Source: Micromonospora cathayae
Lineage (GTDB): Bacteria; Actinomycetota; Actinomycetes; Mycobacteriales; Micromonosporaceae
Direction of reading: 5' to 3'
DNA: 64,000 nucleotides
Assembly (NCBI RefSeq): GCF_028993575.1
Contig: NZ_CP118615.1
Span: 6,973,001-7,037,000, forward strand
The translations under genes were made by a program, and so were the position numbers. The notes below the pieces were generated by a model. That model ran no database searches. It was not told the origin of the DNA and saw only the letters and a list, made by a program, of their open reading frames with translations. Each line of letters opens with the position of its first letter. The stretch's first letter is position 1. This document shows positions 17,290-26,743 of the stretch, in pieces.

Positions 17290-17337
17290 CTACCGACACT
17301 TTTAGGAAATCCGGGCGCAACCCTCCGTACGACCCCG

Positions 17338-18582
17338 CTACCGGGTCGGCGTGTTCCGCTTCTTGCGGAGCTTCCGGTCGTCGCGCAGCTCGACGTACGG
17401 CTCCTGGTCCGGGGAGTGCCCGGCCGCGATCGCCCGGCTGCGTTCGAGTTCCGCGTCGAACTCCGCGCCGAGCAGGATGGCGATGTTGCTCAGCCAGAGC
17501 CAGACCAGGAAGACGATCACGCCGGCCAGCGCCCCGTACGTCTTGTTGTACGACGCGAAGTTGGTGACGTAGAGCGCGAACAGGCCGGAGATCACCAGCC
17601 AGATCAGCACCGCGAGCGCCCCGCCCGGACTGACCCAGCGGAACCCGCCGTGCCGGGCGTTCGGCGACGCCCAGTAGAGGATGGCGAACATCAGGCTGAC
17701 CAGCACCAGCAGCACCGGCCACTTGGCGACGTTCCACACCGCGACAGCCGTCGAGCCGAGCCCGATCGCGTCCCCGGCCGCCTCGGCGAGCCGACCGGTG
17801 AAGACCACGATCACCGCGCTGAGCAGCAGCATCACCCCGATCACGGCGGTCACCCCGACCCGGATCGGCAGGGTCTTCCAGATCGGCCGCCCCTCCGGCA
17901 CGTCGTAGATGGCGTTCGAGGCGCGCATGAACGCGGCGACGTAGCCGGACGCCGACCAGAACGCGGCGAGCAGACCGACCACCGCCGCGACGCTGGCCAG
18001 GCCGCCGGCGCTGCCCGCCTGGTCGATGGCGCCCTCGATGATGGTGCGGATGTTCTCCTCCGGAACCGCCTCGGCGACCGTGTCCCGGACCTCGTCGGTG
18101 GCGCTCTCGCCGAGCAGCCCGAGCAGGGACACCAGCACCAGCAGACCGGGGAAGATCGACAGCACCCCGTAGTAGGTCAGCGCCGCCGCCCAGTCGGTCA
18201 GGCCGTCGTCGGAGAACTCCCGGACCGTACGGCGCAACGCCGCCGACCAGCCGGCGCCGGACAGGTCCGTCGGGCTGTCCGGTCCCTCGTCCGGGCCGAC
18301 CGGGCGGTCCCGTCCCGCCCCGGGCCGCCCCTCCCGGTGCGGTTCCGCCCGCCGGCCCGGGAGGTCGGTGCCGGACCGCTGGTTCGGGACGTCGCCGTCG
18401 GTCCGCCGGCCCGGCACGCCGCTGTCGGGCCGCTGGTTCGGGACGTCGCTCTCCGTCCGCCCGCTCGGGACGTCGCTGTCGGTCCGCTGTCCGGGTGGCC
18501 GGTGGTCACCGCGCTCGGTGGCGGTCACGGAGCGGTCGCGGTGCGGCTGCGGCCCACGGCCGGAGGACTCGTCGGAGGCCAT
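17338..18582 (-). CDS. YihY/virulence factor BrkB family membrane protein
   Basis: 414 residues. Residues 1-115 are polar and contain five 9-residue repeats of the form R-(T/P)-(D/E)-x-D-V-P-x-x (33-78). The rest is the YihY domain: DWAAALTYYGVLSIFPGLLV, SATDEVRDTVAEAVPEE, GYVAAFMRASNAIYDVPEGR and YNKTYGALAGVIVFLVWLWLSN, with about six membrane segments. A basic tail ends the protein. The once-proposed RNase BN role of this family is not supported by what is known. The function is unknown, and its membrane position is clear. Confidence 0.9.
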   Translation of the reverse strand: MASDESSGRGPQPHRDRSVTATERGDHRPPGQRTDSDVPSGRTESDVPNQRPDSGVPGRRTDGDVPNQRSGTDLPGRRAEPHREGRPGAGRDRPVGPDEGPDSPTDLSGAGWSAALRRTVREFSDDGLTDWAAALTYYGVLSIFPGLLVLVSLLGLLGESATDEVRDTVAEAVPEENIRTIIEGAIDQAGSAGGLASVAAVVGLLAAFWSASGYVAAFMRASNAIYDVPEGRPIWKTLPIRVGVTAVIGVMLLLSAVIVVFTGRLAEAAGDAIGLGSTAVAVWNVAKWPVLLVLVSLMFAILYWASPNARHGGFRWVSPGGALAVLIWLVISGLFALYVTNFASYNKTYGALAGVIVFLVWLWLSNIAILLGAEFDAELERSRAIAAGHSPDQEPYVELRDDRKLRKKRNTPTR

Positions 18583-18645
18583 CGCCCCTCCCTCGGATCG
18601 GCTGACTCCCCCTCGTCATGCCCCCGACCACCCCGCCGGTAACCA

Positions 18646-19452
18646 CTACTTGTAAAGGAGTCCACCCATCCGGCGGGACGCCACCACCAGACACAGCACC
18701 AGCAGCGCGCCGAGATAGAGCACGTCGACCAGCCAACCCCACCCCGGGGTGCCCAGCGTCACGTGCCGGATCAGGTGCACCGCGCGGTACAGCGGGGTCA
18801 CCTCCACCAGCCACCGCAGCAGGGCCGGGTACGCCTGGGCGGGCACGAACGTGCCGGAGAACAGGAACAGCGTGAACTGCGCCGACCCGAGCAGGTCGAA
18901 ATCCTGCCAGCTCCGCATCAGGGTGGCCACGGCCATGCCCAGCGCGCCGAAGGCGAAGCCGACCAGCACCGCCGCCGGCAACGCGGTCAACGCGCGCAGC
19001 ACGCTGGTCAGGTCCAACGCCACCATCACCGCGAGGAACGCCGCCGAGTACAGCGACCCCCGGACCATCGCCCAGGCCAGCTCACCGAGGGCGATCTCGA
19101 ACGGCTGCACCGGGGTGGCGATCACCCCGTCGTACAGCTTCATGTACTTCATCTTGCCGAAGAAGTTGAAGGTGGTCTCGGCGAGCGCGCCGGTCATCGC
19201 CGACGCGGCGAGCAGCGCCGGGGCGACGAACGTCGCGTACGAGACGACCCGGCCGTCGGGCAGGGTGAAGTCGCCGACCAGCGCCCCCACCCCGATGCCG
19301 ATGGAGAACAGGTAGAACACCGGCTCCAGGAAGCCGGAGAACAGCACCAGCCAGTACGAGGTGCCGAGCGTGACGATGTTGCGCTCGGTCACCGAGAGCG
19401 CACGACGGGTCGACCCGGGGTGCAGCAGCCGGGGCAGGACCAGAGCGACCAT
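18646..19452 (-). CDS. ABC-2 type transporter permease (NodJ-like), second copy
   Basis: 268 residues with six hydrophobic segments. The run SYWLVLFSGFLEPVFYLFSIG near the N-terminus and LFLFSGTFVPAQAYPALLRWL near residue 190 match the NodJ/drug-efflux branch of ABC-2 permeases. It is 10 bases downstream of a paralogous permease and in the same operon as an ATPase, so the three proteins probably form one heteromeric exporter. Substrate unknown. Confidence 0.9.
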   Translation of the reverse strand: MVALVLPRLLHPGSTRRALSVTERNIVTLGTSYWLVLFSGFLEPVFYLFSIGIGVGALVGDFTLPDGRVVSYATFVAPALLAASAMTGALAETTFNFFGKMKYMKLYDGVIATPVQPFEIALGELAWAMVRGSLYSAAFLAVMVALDLTSVLRALTALPAAVLVGFAFGALGMAVATLMRSWQDFDLLGSAQFTLFLFSGTFVPAQAYPALLRWLVEVTPLYRAVHLIRHVTLGTPGWGWLVDVLYLGALLVLCLVVASRRMGGLLYK

Positions 19453-19462
19453 GTGGCCCTCC

Positions 19463-20278
19463 CTAGACGACGAGCTTGCGGTGGAACCGGCGGCGGGCGA
19501 ACAGCCAGCCGGCCACCGCCCACGCCGTCAGGTAGAGGACGTGCCCGGGGACCGACCACTGCGCGGCCACCCCGAGCGTGGCGGCCCGGCACAGGTCGAC
19601 GCCGTGCCAGAGCGGGGTGGCGTACGCCAGCCAGCGCAGCGCGACCGGCAGCGACTCCACCGGGAAGAAGATCCCGGCGAACAGGGTCGCCGGGATCACC
19701 GCGAAGCGGAACAGCAGCGCGAGGTAGCTGTCGCCGGGCACCCAGGCGGTGTACGCGAAGACCAGCGGGGCCATCGCCAGCCCGAGCAGCAGCAGCACCG
19801 GCAGCACGGTCAGCGCCCACACCGAGTGCAGCACCCCGAACAGGGCGGCCACCGCCAGGAACGCGGCACCGGCGGTCAGCACCCGGAACAGCACGAACAG
19901 CAGGTGGCCGCCGAGGATGTCGCCCACCCGCAGCGGGGCGGCGCTCTGCGCGTAGTAGAGCTTGGTCCAGTGGAAGCTGCTGTGCACCGGCCAGGTCGAC
20001 TCGGCCACCGCCACCTGGAACGCGGTGGAGGCGACCAGGCCGGGCAGGATCCAGTCGAGGTACGGCACCCCGCCCACGCCCTGGTCGACGTACGCGCCGA
20101 CCCCGACACCGAAGCCGAGCACGGTGAGCAGCGGCAGCAGGAACGACGAGAAGACGCTGGACCGCCAGGTGCGTCGGTAGCCGACCAGGTGGTACGCCAG
20201 CACCGCCAGGGCCGGCACCCTCGGCAGCGCCGGCCGGGCCGCCGCCCGCGCCCGGGCCGGGTGGGTACGGATGGTCAT
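19463..20278 (-). CDS. ABC-2 type transporter permease (NodJ-like), first copy
   Basis: 271 residues and six membrane segments. It shares with the following gene the layout of an N-terminal SSVFSSFLLPLLTVLGFGVGVG stretch, GILPGLVAS-type helix (here DWILPGLVAST) and FAGIFFPVESLPVALRWLAYATPL. Its ATG is one base past the ATPase stop. The pair probably arose by duplication and now forms a heterodimeric channel. Confidence 0.9.
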   Translation of the reverse strand: MTIRTHPARARAAARPALPRVPALAVLAYHLVGYRRTWRSSVFSSFLLPLLTVLGFGVGVGAYVDQGVGGVPYLDWILPGLVASTAFQVAVAESTWPVHSSFHWTKLYYAQSAAPLRVGDILGGHLLFVLFRVLTAGAAFLAVAALFGVLHSVWALTVLPVLLLLGLAMAPLVFAYTAWVPGDSYLALLFRFAVIPATLFAGIFFPVESLPVALRWLAYATPLWHGVDLCRAATLGVAAQWSVPGHVLYLTAWAVAGWLFARRRFHRKLVV

Positions 20279-20279
20279 G

Positions 20280-21212
20280 TCAGTCCACCAGGGTCCGGCC
20301 GGTGAGGTGCAGGAAGACGTCCTCCAGGCTGCTGCGGCGGACCAGCACGCTGGCCGGGGTGAGCCCCCGCGCGTGCACCTCGCCGACGGCGGCGTCCCCG
20401 TCGGCGACGTAGAGCAGGATGCGGTCCGGCAGCACCTCGACCCGCTCGCCGAGCCCGTCGAGCTTGCCGGCGAACGCCTCCTGCGACTCGGCGGCGAAGC
20501 GCAGTTCCACCACCTCCCGGGTGGAGTGCCGCTCGATCAGCGCCCGGGGCGCGCCCTCGGCGACGATCCGACCGCCGTCCATCACCACCAGGCGGTCGCA
20601 GAGCTGCTCCGCCTCGTCCATGTAGTGGGTGGTGAGCACCAGCGTCACACCCTGCTGTTTGAGCCGGAACAACCGCTCCCACACCAGGTGCCGGGCCTGC
20701 GGGTCGAGCCCGGTGGTCGGCTCGTCGAGCAGGACGATGTCCGGCTCGTTGACCAGGGCACGGGCGATCGTCAACCGGCGCTTCATGCCCCCGGAGAGCG
20801 GCTCGACCTTGCTGTCGGCCCGCTCGCCGAGCTGCACGAAGTCGAGCAGCTCGGCGGCGCGTTCCCGGGCCACCCGGCGCGGGATGCCGAAGTAGCGCGC
20901 GTAGGTGGTGAGATTCTCCCGGACGGTCAGCTCCGGGTCGAGATTGTCCAACTGCGGGCAGACCCCGAGCCGGGCCCGGATCGCCGGGCCGTCACGCACC
21001 GGGTCCATACCGAGGATGCGCAGCTCACCGCCGCTGGGTGGGGAGACACAGCCGACCATCCGCATGGTCGAGGACTTGCCCGCGCCGTTGGGCCCGAGGA
21101 AACCGAACGCCTCACCGGCCCGGACCTCGACGTCGATGCCGTCGACGGCGGTGAAGTCGCCGAACCGTTTCACCAACCCGCGCGCGCTGATCAACGCCTG
21201 CCCCGTCGTCAC
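20280..21212 (-). CDS. ABC exporter ATP-binding protein (NodI/DrrA-like)
   Basis: 310 residues. Walker A is GPNGAGKSS, the signature is LSGGMKRRL, and Walker B is IVLLDEPTTGLDPQ. The motif MVGCVSPPSGGELRILGMDP is typical of the NodI group. The C-terminal third is the DrrA/NodI-specific domain, ending in LVRRSSLEDVFLHLTGR. A GTG start at 21212 lies six bases after TAGGGT on the same strand, which suggests a leaderless transcript. It powers the two permeases that follow. Confidence 0.92.
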   Translation of the reverse strand: MTTGQALISARGLVKRFGDFTAVDGIDVEVRAGEAFGFLGPNGAGKSSTMRMVGCVSPPSGGELRILGMDPVRDGPAIRARLGVCPQLDNLDPELTVRENLTTYARYFGIPRRVARERAAELLDFVQLGERADSKVEPLSGGMKRRLTIARALVNEPDIVLLDEPTTGLDPQARHLVWERLFRLKQQGVTLVLTTHYMDEAEQLCDRLVVMDGGRIVAEGAPRALIERHSTREVVELRFAAESQEAFAGKLDGLGERVEVLPDRILLYVADGDAAVGEVHARGLTPASVLVRRSSLEDVFLHLTGRTLVD

Positions 21213-21378
21213 GTCCCGACCCTAGCCGGCACCCCCGACAACCTCACCGGCTTTTCCGCGCCCGGCCGGCAACCGCCGGCCGCCCGGCTGCCCCGGCGGT
21301 GGTCGGATCCCGCTGCGGCGGCGGTGGTCGGAGCTGCCTGCGGAAACGGCGGTCGGCGGGCCCGGGGAGAACGGCGGT

Positions 21379-21912
21379 TCAGACGTCGGCGGGGGCGGTG
21401 GCGGCGCGGGCCTCGGCGACCAGCCGGTCGGTCTCGGCGACCACCTCGGCGTCGTCGGCCGGGGTGCCCGGGTCGTACCGGACGGTCCAGGTCAGACCGT
21501 CCACGCCGGCCACCCGGCGGGCCGCGATCCGGCCCGCGCCGCCGGGCACCGGGTGGTGCGTGGTGTACGCCACCGACCGGGTCACCCGGGCGCGTACCTG
21601 GTGCGGCAGGTCACCCGGGTCGAGCAGCAGGAACGTCTCGACGGGCGCGTCGGCGACCACCAGGTAGCCGTCCCGCTCGGCGGCCGGCTCGGCCGGGGTG
21701 ACGGTCAGCTCCCGGCCGGACCAGACCGCCTTGAGGATGTCGTGCCAGCCCAGCCGGGCGTCCCGGCCGGGCAGCCAGAGCCCGAGGTTGGTGGCGACCG
21801 CCGCGCCGTCGTCGGCGTCCCCGACGGCGGCCCAGGCGAGCACCCGCTCGGACGGGGCCAGCGCCGGGCGGTGCCGGGCGGGCAGCTTGCGCCGACGGTT
21901 GAACAGTCCCAT
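21379..21912 (-). CDS. Conserved hypothetical protein following dnaG
   Basis: 177 residues, soluble, starting MGLFNRRRKLPARHRPALAP. Later segments are WAAVGDADDGAAVATNLGLW, GWHDILKAVWSGRELTVTPAE and FLLLDPGDLPHQVRARVTRS. The pattern of beta-rich units suggests a PH-like or immunoglobulin-like small domain, but no family is assigned. Its ATG shares one base with the dnaG stop (TGATG), so the two are co-translated. The same arrangement is common behind actinobacterial dnaG. Confidence 0.8.
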   Translation of the reverse strand: MGLFNRRRKLPARHRPALAPSERVLAWAAVGDADDGAAVATNLGLWLPGRDARLGWHDILKAVWSGRELTVTPAEPAAERDGYLVVADAPVETFLLLDPGDLPHQVRARVTRSVAYTTHHPVPGGAGRIAARRVAGVDGLTWTVRYDPGTPADDAEVVAETDRLVAEARAATAPADV

Positions 21913-23780
21913 CACAGTCCTCCCGCGGCCTGTTCGCGCAGCGCCCGGGCGTGCTGCTCCAACGACAGCAGCTCCCCGAAGAGCGCGAAGTACTCGTCCT
22001 TGTTCGCCACCGGGTTGATCCGCTGGATCTTCGACTTGAGGTCCTTGATCCGGGCGGTCACCGAACCCCACTGCAACTGGGCCAGCGTGATCGAGACGTA
22101 CCGGGGGTCGGGTTCGCCGTCGATCCGCAGCGGCTCCACGGCCAGTTCGGCGACCAGCGCCTGGGCGGCCAGGTCGGCGCAGGCGTCCTGGACCTGACCG
22201 ATCCAGACCGCGCCGCTGGCGGCGGCCGTCGCCCCGCCGGCCTCCGCGACCGCCGCCCGCACCACCTGGTGGACCGGGTGCCGGTACGCGTCCGCGTCGA
22301 CCGCGTCGAACATCGGGCCGGCCAGCACCGGCTCCTGGAGGGCCAGTTTGAGCGCCTCCCGCTCCACCATGGACTGCGGACTGTCCACGCTCGGCTCCCG
22401 CCGGGCGGCGGTGGCTCGGCCGGAAGCCTCCCGGCCGGTCGGGGCGGCCCCGGCGGCGAGCACCGCCCGCTGCACCGGCTCGATCTCCATGCCGAGGTCA
22501 CCGGCGAGCTTACGGACGTACTCGGGGCGCTTCTCGGCGTCCTTGAGCTTCGCCACCAGCGGGGCGGCCCGGCGCATCGCCTCCACCCGACCGTCGACGG
22601 TGTCCAGGTCGTACCGGTTGATCACGTGCCGGAGCGCGAAGTCGACGAGCGGCTCACGGCGGGCGACCAGGTCCCGGACGGCCAGGTCGCCCTTTGCCAG
22701 CCGCAGGTCGCACGGGTCCATGTTGTCCGGGCTGACCGCGATGAAGGTCCGCCCGACGAACCGCTGGTCGTCCTCGAAGGCGCGCAGCGCGGCCTTCTGC
22801 CCGGCGGCGTCCCCGTCGAAGGTGAAGATGATCTCGCCGGCCACGTCGTCGGTGTCGAGCAGCAGCCGGCGCAGCACCCCGATGTGGTCCGCGCCGAACG
22901 CGGTGCCGCAGGTCGCCACGGCGGTGGTCACCCCGGCCAGGTGGCAGGCCATCACGTCGGTGTACCCCTCGACCACCACCACCCGGCCCTGCTTGGCGAT
23001 CTCCCGTTTGGCCTGGTCGATGCCGTACAGCACGTGCGACTTCTTGTAGATCGGCGTCTCGGGGGTGTTCAGGTACTTCGGGCCGTCGTCGTCGTCGAAC
23101 AGCTTCCGCGCGCCGAAGCCGATCACGTCGCCGGCCAGGTCCCGGATCGGCCAGAGCAGCCGGCGGCGGAACCGGTCGATCAGCGAACCGGACCGGGCCG
23201 GGCGGGACAGCCCGGCGGTGACCAGCTCGTCGTGGCTGAAGCCCTGCTGGCGCAGATGCTTGGTGAGCAGGTCCCAGGCGTCCGGGGCGAACCCGCAGCC
23301 GTACCGCTGCGCGGCGGCCCGGTCGAAGCCGCGCTCGGCGAGGAACTCGCGGGCCGGTCGGGCCCCGGCGGTGCCGAGCTGGCCGGCGTAGAACTCGGCG
23401 GCGGCGGCGTGCGCGGCGACCAGCCGCTGCCGCTGGCCCTGCTGCTGGCGGGCCCGGGGGGCCGGCTTGCCGTCCTCGACGTACCGGAGCTGGATGCCGG
23501 CGCGGGCGGCCAGCCGCTCGACCGACTCGACGAAGCTGAGGTGCTCGGCGTCCATCAGGAACTTGATCGCGTCGCCGCCCGCGCCGCAGCCGAAGCAGTA
23601 GAAGACGTTGCGGGCCGGCGAGACGTTGAACGACGGGCTCTTCTCGTCGTGGAACGGGCACAGCCCCTTGAGGTTGCCGCCGCCGGCCGACTTCAGCGTC
23701 ACCGTCTCCGAGATGACGTCCCCGATCGAGGTGCGCTCCCGGACCAGCGCGATGTCCTCGTCCCGGATCCGTCCAGCCAT
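21912..23780 (-). CDS. dnaG: DNA primase
   Basis: 622 residues. It makes RNA primers for lagging-strand synthesis at the replication fork. The N-terminal CHC2 zinc finger (CPFHDEKSPSF, then FYCFGCGAGGDA) is followed by the catalytic core, with EVSHDELVTAGL-type motifs (here SHDELVTAGLSR) and the TOPRIM strand VVVVEGYTDVMACHLAG. The helicase-binding C-terminal region starts after about residue 430. ATG at 23780 has GAGGTGGCC upstream. The length is normal. Confidence 0.97.
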   Translation of the reverse strand: MAGRIRDEDIALVRERTSIGDVISETVTLKSAGGGNLKGLCPFHDEKSPSFNVSPARNVFYCFGCGAGGDAIKFLMDAEHLSFVESVERLAARAGIQLRYVEDGKPAPRARQQQGQRQRLVAAHAAAAEFYAGQLGTAGARPAREFLAERGFDRAAAQRYGCGFAPDAWDLLTKHLRQQGFSHDELVTAGLSRPARSGSLIDRFRRRLLWPIRDLAGDVIGFGARKLFDDDDGPKYLNTPETPIYKKSHVLYGIDQAKREIAKQGRVVVVEGYTDVMACHLAGVTTAVATCGTAFGADHIGVLRRLLLDTDDVAGEIIFTFDGDAAGQKAALRAFEDDQRFVGRTFIAVSPDNMDPCDLRLAKGDLAVRDLVARREPLVDFALRHVINRYDLDTVDGRVEAMRRAAPLVAKLKDAEKRPEYVRKLAGDLGMEIEPVQRAVLAAGAAPTGREASGRATAARREPSVDSPQSMVEREALKLALQEPVLAGPMFDAVDADAYRHPVHQVVRAAVAEAGGATAAASGAVWIGQVQDACADLAAQALVAELAVEPLRIDGEPDPRYVSITLAQLQWGSVTARIKDLKSKIQRINPVANKDEYFALFGELLSLEQHARALREQAAGGL

Positions 23781-23914
23781 CGGCCACCTCCTCGGCGTAC
23801 ATCCTGCCCTGCCGGACCGGCGATCGGCCCGGCGGGGGCACGGCCGGTGGTGACCGCCACCACCCGCCGTTGCGGATCATGACTACGCTCGTGGGCCGCA
23901 CGAACGGAGGAACC

Positions 23915-24562
23915 GTGACCGAGGAACCGGACGTCCCGCTCACCATCGCCCTGGCCGAGTACGAGCACCTGCGCGACGCCAGCCGGGCCGTCCACGAGCA
24001 GTCCACCGCCCGGTTCACCTTCTTCCTCACCGTCGCGACGGCCGCCACCGCCGTCTCGGCCGGGCTGGTCACCACCGGTACACCGGGCGGCGCGGTCCGG
24101 CCCGCCGTGCTGGCCGGGCTGGGTGCGCTGGTGCTGCTGCTGGGCAGCGCGGTCTTCGCCCGGCAGGTGGAGCTGAACGCCCGGGGCCGCCGGTACGCGG
24201 TCGCCGCCACGGTGCTGCGCACCTACCTGGCCCGACGCTCGCCGGAGCTGGCCCCGTTCCTGCTGATGCCGACGCTGGACGATCCGGGGCCGTTCGCGCC
24301 GGAGCCGTTCCGCCGGCACTGGCTGCGTGACCTGGCCGGGCAGGCCGGCACCATCGGGCTGATCAACAGTGTGGTGGTGGCGGTGGCCGGCGCGACCGGG
24401 CTGGCGGCGGTGGGCCCGACCTGGCTCGCCGGGGTCGGCGCGGTCGCGCTGCTGGCCGGTTCGGTCGCCGGTCACCTGGTGGTGGTACGCCGTCGGGTCG
24501 CCCACTCGGCGCGGCTGGTCGGCGAGGTGCTGGACCGGCGGACCGCCCTGCACTCGGGCTGA
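23915..24562 (+). CDS. Four-helix membrane protein of unknown function
   Basis: 215 residues with a GTG start at 23915 chosen for the GGAGG four bases upstream; longer frames lack a ribosome site. A cytoplasmic N-terminal segment, ALAEYEHLRDASRAVHEQST, precedes helix pairs at roughly residues 37-58, 65-88, 145-165 and 170-190. This matches the SLATT/DUF-type two-hairpin layout. It is divergent from dnaG, with a 134-base shared control region. Function not known. Confidence 0.75.
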   Translation: MTEEPDVPLTIALAEYEHLRDASRAVHEQSTARFTFFLTVATAATAVSAGLVTTGTPGGAVRPAVLAGLGALVLLLGSAVFARQVELNARGRRYAVAATVLRTYLARRSPELAPFLLMPTLDDPGPFAPEPFRRHWLRDLAGQAGTIGLINSVVVAVAGATGLAAVGPTWLAGVGAVALLAGSVAGHLVVVRRRVAHSARLVGEVLDRRTALHSG

Positions 24563-24674
24563 CCGGACCGGCACACCGCCCTGCGCCCGGGCTGACCGGG
24601 GTACACGGGCCGTTCGCGCCCAGGTAACCGCAGGTCGCGCGGGTGTTCGCGGGAGGTCCCTAGGGTCGGGCTTC

Positions 24675-26558
24675 ATGATCCTTTCCCGTACCGGGCCGGT
24701 GTCGGCCCGTCGTCGCGCGGTCGCCGGACTGGCCGCGCTCACCGTCACCGGTGGCCTGCTCACCACGTTGGGTGGGGCCGCCCCCGCCGTCGCCGGGCCG
24801 GGCGACGTCGTCGTCGCGGAGAACTTCGACAGCGGCACGCTGCCGGCCGGCTGGCGGGCGGTCGACGGCGAGTGGAAGGTGGTCGACGGCCGGCTGGTCG
24901 GCACCTCCACCAGCGGCAACCGCAAGATCACCTTCGGTCGGCACCTCGAACACTTCCGGTTCTCCGCCACCGTCCGGTTCGAGCAGGTCAACGAGGCGAC
25001 CCGGTGGACCGCGCTCGGCCTGGACGTACCGGCCAGCGGGGCGACCCCGTGGTGGATCGCCACCATGCGCTCCGGCAGCACCGCCGCGAACGGCCTGGAG
25101 TTCGCCCAGCTCACCCCGGCCGGAAGCTGGAACGTCACGAACACCACCGCCGCCCCGTACCCGGCCGGCACCGGCCGGGACCTGAAGGTCTCCATCGAGG
25201 TGCACGGCAACCAGGCCCGCTGGTTCCTCGACGGCCGGCAGCTCATGCGGACCAGCAGCCTCCAGCGCTCCACCGACGGCGGACAGGCGCTGGTGGTCAA
25301 CGGGGCGACCGTCTCCTTCGACGACGTCACCGTCACCGAGCTGGCCCCGAACGGGCTGCTCCGCCCGGAGGGCGCGCCGCTGACCGTGATCGCGCACCGG
25401 GGCGCCTCGGCGGCCGCCCCGGAGAACACCCTGGTCGCCCAGGAGGTGGCCCGGCGGGCCGGCTCCGACTGGGTGGAGAACGACGTGCAACCCAGCCGGG
25501 ACGGGGTGCCGTTCGTGCTGCACGACGGCACGGTGGACCGCACCACCGACGGCTCCGGCGCGATCCGCAACCTCACCTCGGCCCAGCTGAAGGCGCTCGA
25601 CGCCGGGTCGTGGTTCGCCCCGCACTTCGCCGGGGCCCGACTGCCCACCCTGGCCGAGCAGCTCGCCGACCTGCGGACCCGGGGCGGCAACCTGCTGCTG
25701 GAGATCAAGGGCGCGCACACGTACGACGAGGTGGCCCGGATCGTCGAGGTGATCCGTTCCGAGCGGATGACCGGCCGGGTGTTCGTGCAGAGCTTCGACG
25801 TGCCGACCCTGCGGCACACCCGCGCCCTCGCCCCGGAGCTGCCGCTGGGTCTGCTGCGCAGCACCCTGGACGCCGACCCGGTGGCGTTGGCGAAGGAGCT
25901 GGGGCTGGCCGCGTACAACCCGAGCGACGCCGCGCTGACCACCCGCCCGTCGGTGGTCGCGGACCTGCACGCCGCCGGGGTGGCGGTGATGGTGTGGACC
26001 GTCGACTCGGCGACCGCCTGGCAGCGCCTGGAGGGGTACGGCGTGGACGGGATCATCACCAACCGGCCCGCCGAGCTGGCCGGCTGGAACGCCGCGCAGC
26101 TGCAGGGCGGGGTGGGCCGGCCCACGGTCACCGTCGCCTCCCCGGCCGACGGGGCCCGGCTGGACCGCGCCCAGCGCCCGGTGCTCGGCGTGGTGACCGG
26201 TAACGCCGGCACGGTCACGGTGACCCTGGACGGCGCGCCGGCCACGCCCGGCCAGGTGCTCGACCTGAGCGGGCTCACCGCCGGGGAGCACACGATCCGG
26301 GTCGAGGCCACCGGCCCGGCCGGGCGTACCACGGTGACCAGCACGTTCACCGTGGTCGCCGACCGGGTCGGCCTGGGGTACCTGGTGCTCGCCTCCGGCG
26401 CGGAGCCGGGCGCGTCGCACGCCATGCTCAACCTGGTGACCAACGGCCAGTACCGGCAGCTCGCCGCGTACGCGCAGCGGCACGCCGGGAAGCAGGTGCC
26501 GGCGCCGGCCGCCGCCGTGATCGCCGCCGACGCCACGGCGCTCGCCGCCCAGGGCTGA
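24675..26558 (+). CDS. Secreted glycerophosphodiester phosphodiesterase with lectin-like N-domain
   Basis: 627 residues. A signal peptide of about 40 residues (SARRRAVAGLAALTVTGG to APAVAG) is followed by a concanavalin-like beta domain (about 45-230; NFDSGTLPAGWRAVDGEWKV). The GDPD barrel spans about 236-465, with IAHRGASAAAPENT, WVENDVQPSRDG and LHDGTVDRTTDG giving the catalytic His pair and metal-binding Glu/Asp. An Ig-like domain lies near 478-558. It should release glycerol phosphate from deacylated phospholipids or teichoic acid outside the cell. The start at 24675 gives a clean signal. Confidence 0.92.
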   Translation: MILSRTGPVSARRRAVAGLAALTVTGGLLTTLGGAAPAVAGPGDVVVAENFDSGTLPAGWRAVDGEWKVVDGRLVGTSTSGNRKITFGRHLEHFRFSATVRFEQVNEATRWTALGLDVPASGATPWWIATMRSGSTAANGLEFAQLTPAGSWNVTNTTAAPYPAGTGRDLKVSIEVHGNQARWFLDGRQLMRTSSLQRSTDGGQALVVNGATVSFDDVTVTELAPNGLLRPEGAPLTVIAHRGASAAAPENTLVAQEVARRAGSDWVENDVQPSRDGVPFVLHDGTVDRTTDGSGAIRNLTSAQLKALDAGSWFAPHFAGARLPTLAEQLADLRTRGGNLLLEIKGAHTYDEVARIVEVIRSERMTGRVFVQSFDVPTLRHTRALAPELPLGLLRSTLDADPVALAKELGLAAYNPSDAALTTRPSVVADLHAAGVAVMVWTVDSATAWQRLEGYGVDGIITNRPAELAGWNAAQLQGGVGRPTVTVASPADGARLDRAQRPVLGVVTGNAGTVTVTLDGAPATPGQVLDLSGLTAGEHTIRVEATGPAGRTTVTSTFTVVADRVGLGYLVLASGAEPGASHAMLNLVTNGQYRQLAAYAQRHAGKQVPAPAAAVIAADATALAAQG

Positions 26559-26681
26559 CCGGCCCGTCCGGGGCCTCGGCGCAGGGCTGACCGGCCCGAC
26601 CGGGACCTCGGCCCTGACCACCATGCCGGTCCCCGGTCGAACCGGTCGTCCGGGCTGCGGCCCGGACCGCAGCCGCGCGGG

Positions 26682-26729
26682 TCGGTCCCGGCCCGCCTCC
26701 CCCTGACGGGTGCGGCGGGCCGGGACCGA
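26682..26729. terminator. Convergent hairpin terminator
   Basis: A 16-bp perfect inverted repeat (26682-26697 with 26714-26729) lies in the gap between convergent genes. A second 8-bp hairpin sits at 26653-26674. Either orientation can form, so it probably ends both the phosphodiesterase and the M23-like transcripts. Confidence 0.75.
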
Positions 26730-26743
26730 ACGGGCGGTACCGG

